A stretch of 64,000 nt of DNA from CAYYWP01 sp050176585 (GTDB lineage Bacteria; Desulfobacterota; Binatia; HRBIN30; CADEER01), in assembly GCA_050176585.1 (NCBI GenBank), contig JBFXHX010000024.1, positions 1 through 64,000 of the forward strand, written 5' to 3'. This document shows positions 61,314 to 64,000 of the stretch, piece by piece. The translations under genes were made by a program, and so were the position numbers. The stretch's first letter is position 1. Each line of letters starts with the position of its first letter. A model generated the notes under the pieces. The model saw nothing but the letters and a program-made list of their open reading frames with translations, did not search any database and was not told where the DNA came from.

Positions 61314-62786
61314 TCACAATTTCACGCAGACGTTGGTCGGCTCGGAGTAGAAGCGCAGCGCGTCCATTCCGCCCTCGCGGCCGATCCCGGACAGCTTGGC
61401 GCCGCCGAAGGGCGTGCGCAGGTCGCGCAAAAACCAGCAGTTGACCCACGCCAAACCGCAGTCCATCTGCTGCGCCACCCGATGACCGCGCGAAATGTCG
61501 CGCGTCCACACCGTCGAGGCCAGACCGTAGCGGGTATCGTTCGCGAGCGCGATCGCCTCGTCTTCGGTGTCGAATGGCGTGACGTGGCACACGGGCCCGA
61601 AGATCTCCTCCCGGGCGGAGCGGGCCGATTCCGCGAGGCCCGTCCAGATCGTCGGCTGCACGAAAGCGCCGCGGTCGCGCTCGTCGCCGAATTCGGGCAC
61701 ACCGCCGCCGGTGATCACCGCGGCGCCCTCGCGGCGGGCGAGGTCATAATACGAGAGCACCTTTTCCCGGTGCTGTCGTGAAATGAGCGGGCCCGTGGTG
61801 GTCTCCGGATCTTCCGGCCGACCGAGGCGCATCCCCTCGGCTTTGGCCTTCAGCGCGGTCACGAATCGCTCAAAAATCGGGCGCTCGACATACACGCGCT
61901 CGGTGGAGAGGCACACCTGACCGCAGTTGTCGAACACCGAGCTCACCGTCCCGGCGAGCGCCGCGTCGAAGTCGGTATCGGCGAAGATGAGCGCCGGATT
62001 CTTCCCGCCCAGCTCGAACGAGATCGGTTTGACGGTCGGCGCGACGGCCTTCATGATCGCCGCGCCGGTGGCGGACTCGCCGGTGAAAGTGATCCCGTCG
62101 ACATCCGGATGCGTGGTGATGAACTCGCCCGCCGAACTCGGCCCGAAGCCGTGCACGAGGTTGAACACACCTTCGGGTATCCCGACCTCCTGCATCACTT
62201 CGGCGAGCAGGGTCGCCGTCGACGGCGTCTCTTCGGACGGCTTCACCACCACGGTATTGCCACACGCCAGCGCGGGCGCGACCTTCCAAGTCAGCAACAG
62301 CAACGGCAGATTCCAGGGCGCGATGACCCCGACCACGCCCAGCGGTTTCCGCATTGCGTAGTTCACCGCGCCGCGGCCATCGGCGGTGTCCATATGATAC
62401 GAGTCCATGCCGGCGCCGCGCACGAGATCCGCGAACACACGAAAGTTCGCCGCGCCGCGCGGAATGTCGAGCCGCCGGGCGAGACTGACGGGTTTGCCGG
62501 TATCCGCGACTTCCGCGGCGAGGAAATCCTCGAAGCGCCGCTCGATCCCATCCGCAACCTTGTGCAGCAGCGCGGCGCGGTCCGCGATGGACAGGCGCCG
62601 CCAGGAGCCGCGTAGCGCCCTCCGCGCCGCTTGTACGGCGCGGTCCACCAGCGCCGCATCGGCTTCGTGCACCACCGCTATCGTGCGGCCATCGACCGGG
62701 CTGACCTTCGCGAACTGCTGGTCGGTGGCCACGAACTCGCCGCCCACGAAGTTCTTGCGCTCAGTCGGGTTCGCCTGCGGTGCCAT
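61314..62786 (-). CDS. amnC: 2-aminomuconate/2-hydroxymuconate 6-semialdehyde dehydrogenase
   Basis: This 490-residue ALDH has PLGVVGVIAPWNLPLLLLTW, PISFELGGKNPALIFADTDF (catalytic Glu) and DNCGQVCLSTERVYVE (catalytic Cys). The NFVGGEFV start and the length fit the semialdehyde dehydrogenases of meta-cleavage pathways. With the aminophenol dioxygenase and aminomuconate deaminase nearby, oxidation of 2-aminomuconate 6-semialdehyde is the likely step. No ribosome site is obvious near the ATG at 62786. A perfect 8-bp dyad lies 28 bp upstream of the start. Confidence 0.93.
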   Translation of the reverse strand: MAPQANPTERKNFVGGEFVATDQQFAKVSPVDGRTIAVVHEADAALVDRAVQAARRALRGSWRRLSIADRAALLHKVADGIERRFEDFLAAEVADTGKPVSLARRLDIPRGAANFRVFADLVRGAGMDSYHMDTADGRGAVNYAMRKPLGVVGVIAPWNLPLLLLTWKVAPALACGNTVVVKPSEETPSTATLLAEVMQEVGIPEGVFNLVHGFGPSSAGEFITTHPDVDGITFTGESATGAAIMKAVAPTVKPISFELGGKNPALIFADTDFDAALAGTVSSVFDNCGQVCLSTERVYVERPIFERFVTALKAKAEGMRLGRPEDPETTTGPLISRQHREKVLSYYDLARREGAAVITGGGVPEFGDERDRGAFVQPTIWTGLAESARSAREEIFGPVCHVTPFDTEDEAIALANDTRYGLASTVWTRDISRGHRVAQQMDCGLAWVNCWFLRDLRTPFGGAKLSGIGREGGMDALRFYSEPTNVCVKL

Positions 62787-62813
62787 CTTGAGTGCTTGCG
62801 CCGGTGGAGGAGC

Positions 62814-62832
62814 TCACGCGGCTTCCGCGTGA
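62814..62832. promoter_or_regulatory. Perfect dyad TCACGCGG-CTT-CCGCGTGA
   Basis: Two 8-bp arms with a 3-nt centre (62814-62821 and 62825-62832) lie between the divergent dehydrogenase and hydratase genes, 28 bp from the dehydrogenase ATG. The symmetry and short centre resemble a repressor operator. No regulator gene is nearby. Confidence 0.4.
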
Positions 62833-63056
62833 TGGTGCTAACTACCGCGCGATTCGTGCGAGCGTCAACTCGTCGCTCCCGTGGGTGCGCGCCCGCGAAT
62901 CCGCCGTGCGGCGTGCGCGCGCGCCGCGGTGTGCTCGGGATGCGTGCCGAGAGCGCGCCCGAACGGCGGCGCCGCGCAGCGGTCGAATCCGCTCGGCGGG
63001 CTGCGGCTGTACACGCCCCGCCGGAGTCGTATACAGACGTGGCCACGGAATCCGGG

Positions 63057-63854
63057 ATGCCCGCCGCTCTGAACTCCTCGCTGAACGCCGAGCTCGCCGA
63101 GCGCTTGCGCAACGCCTACAGCACGCGCCAGCCGATCGCGCCAATTCGCGACGAGCTGCCCGCGGGCGATGCCGCCGCCGCCTACGCGGTGCAGAAGATC
63201 AACACCGACCACTGGTTGGCGCAGGGTCGCCGGCTCGTCGGCCGCAAGGTCGGGCTCACGTCCAAGGCCGTCCAGAAGCAGTTGGGTGTCGATCAGCCGG
63301 ATTTCGGGATGTTGTTTGCCGACATGGCACTCGGCGACGGCGAGGAAGTCTCGCTTGCGCGCGTGATGCAGGCCAAAGCGGAAGCGGAGATCGCGCTCGT
63401 GCTGGAGCGCGACCTCATGCAGGAGAATCCCACCCTCAGCGAAGTGATCTCGGCGATCGCATACGCGGTGCCGGCTATCGAGATCGTCGGCAGCCGCATC
63501 GAGAATTGGAATATCCGGCTCACCGATACGATCGCGGACAACGCGTCCTCCGGCTTGTTCGTGCTCGGCGCGCAGCCGGTCACGCTCGCCGGGCTCGATC
63601 TGCGGCTGTGCGGAATGGTGATGGAGCGACGCGGCGAACAGGTGTCCGTCGGAGCGGGCGCCGCGTGTCTCGGCAACCCGCTGAACGCCGCGGCGTGGCT
63701 AGCGCGAACGATGGTACAAGTCGGCTCGCCGCTCAAAGCGGGCGACGTCATTATGACCGGCGCGCTCGGCCCCATGGTAGCGGCGGCGGCGGGCGACGTC
63801 TTCGTCGCGAGCATCTCGGGCCTGGGAGCGGTGCGCGCGGCGTTCGCCGCCTGA
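63057..63854 (+). CDS. mhpD: 2-keto-4-pentenoate hydratase
   Basis: This 265-residue protein closely resembles MhpD: KVGLTSKAVQKQLGVDQPDFG, a metal-binding AKAEAEIALVLERDL, DTIADNASSGLFVLG, CLGNPLNAAAWLARTMV and TGALGPMVAAAAGD. It adds water to 2-oxopent-4-enoate, giving 4-hydroxy-2-oxovalerate for the aldolase at 55.9 kb. The ATG at 63057 is chosen; a GTG at 63039 is an alternative. It is followed 11 bases later by the oxalocrotonate decarboxylase start. Confidence 0.94.
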   Translation: MPAALNSSLNAELAERLRNAYSTRQPIAPIRDELPAGDAAAAYAVQKINTDHWLAQGRRLVGRKVGLTSKAVQKQLGVDQPDFGMLFADMALGDGEEVSLARVMQAKAEAEIALVLERDLMQENPTLSEVISAIAYAVPAIEIVGSRIENWNIRLTDTIADNASSGLFVLGAQPVTLAGLDLRLCGMVMERRGEQVSVGAGAACLGNPLNAAAWLARTMVQVGSPLKAGDVIMTGALGPMVAAAAGDVFVASISGLGAVRAAFAA

Positions 63855-63865
63855 AACGTGCAGTG

Positions 63866-64000
63866 ATGCCCGACATCGAAGCGCTCGCCGCGCTGCTCGA
63901 CGATGCGGCGCAGCGCGGCACGGCGGTTCCGCAGCTGTCCGCCACGACGCCGCTCTCGCTCGCGGACGCGTACGCGATACAGCACGCCAACGTGGGCCGC
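63866..64000 (+). CDS. amnE: 4-oxalocrotonate decarboxylase, N-terminal fragment cut by window end
   Basis: The frame opens at an ATG at 63866 (or a GTG at 63863) and is still open at the window end, 45 codons. The sequence begins MPDIEALAALLDDAAQRG and continues to TTPLSLADAYAIQHANVGR, which is the N-terminal pattern of hydratase/decarboxylase-family proteins of meta-cleavage pathways. Since the hydratase is just upstream, the decarboxylase of 4-oxalocrotonate is the expected partner, as the two form a complex. The rest of the gene lies outside. The assignment rests on this short fragment and context. Confidence 0.7.
   Translation, partial: MPDIEALAALLDDAAQRGTAVPQLSATTPLSLADAYAIQHANVGR

Noticed and set aside
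54940..64000. Kynurenine/3-hydroxyanthranilate or 2-nitrobenzoate pathway instead of 2-aminophenol
   Set aside because: The cupin-type 3-hydroxyanthranilate dioxygenase and the carboxymuconate-semialdehyde decarboxylase are absent; the two-subunit LigB pair fits aminophenol better.

Overview
The window is about 67% G+C by eye, densely coded, and free of tRNA, rRNA, CRISPR arrays and recognisable insertion sequences. Several lipoprotein or Sec signal peptides, an L,D-transpeptidase, a DUF1329 envelope protein and a full-length SucA-type 2-oxoglutarate dehydrogenase suggest a Gram-negative bacterium. The mix of luciferase-like flavoenzymes, acyl-CoA dehydrogenase, Rieske oxygenase and a Thr/Ala/Pro repeat surface protein recalls uncultured Deltaproteobacteria-like lineages (for example Candidatus Binatota). 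That placement is an impression, not a demonstrated assignment.

The left part (1-26 kb) is mostly housekeeping. It holds a truncated secreted repeat protein (1-1003, minus), small envelope proteins, a CDGSH iron-sulfur protein, the sucA-sucB-lpdA operon, a conserved 145-residue protein beside a tiny possible transcription unit, a 1-Cys peroxiredoxin, slipin and Xaa-Pro aminopeptidase, a large hybrid sensor kinase, an MDR oxidoreductase, an L,D-transpeptidase and an inositol-monophosphatase-like enzyme. A minus-strand run follows: mgtE, a metallophosphatase, a degenerate histidine-kinase-like protein, folP and a small membrane methyltransferase. Serine acetyltransferase, an isovaleryl-CoA-dehydrogenase-like enzyme and a double-hotdog thioesterase (25.4-28.5 kb) lead into the catabolic half.

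The right part (28.8-64 kb) is a large catabolic island with almost no regulators or transporters. Block A (28.8-37.7 kb, plus strand) holds an isochorismatase-fold amidohydrolase, an amidase, a MetE-like protein, then a HyuA-like ATPase, DUF917, HapK-like and two tandem LLM flavoenzymes. Block B (45.4-37.7 kb, minus strand) encodes beta-ureidopropionase, dihydropyrimidinase, CoA-acylating semialdehyde dehydrogenase, an LLM flavoenzyme, a class III aminotransferase and a TRZ/ATZ-type amidohydrolase. This matches the later steps of reductive pyrimidine breakdown but has no dihydropyrimidine dehydrogenase. Block C (45.7-53.9 kb, plus strand, divergent from B) holds another LLM and nitrilase pair, a molybdenum-hydroxylase large subunit, a metallo-beta-lactamase-fold lactonase, a second TRZ/ATZ amidohydrolase and a Rieske oxygenase alpha subunit.

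Block D (54.9-64 kb) encodes all steps of the modified meta-cleavage pathway for 2-aminophenol, in four short transcription units of mixed orientation: two-subunit LigB-type dioxygenase, aminomuconate semialdehyde dehydrogenase, 2-aminomuconate deaminase, 4-oxalocrotonate decarboxylase (cut by the window end), 2-keto-4-pentenoate hydratase, 4-hydroxy-2-oxovalerate aldolase and acylating acetaldehyde dehydrogenase. The products would be pyruvate and acetyl-CoA. The main proposal is that blocks A-D together degrade N-containing ring compounds. One testable example is benzoxazolinone, opened to 2-aminophenol by the lactonase-fold enzyme of block C.
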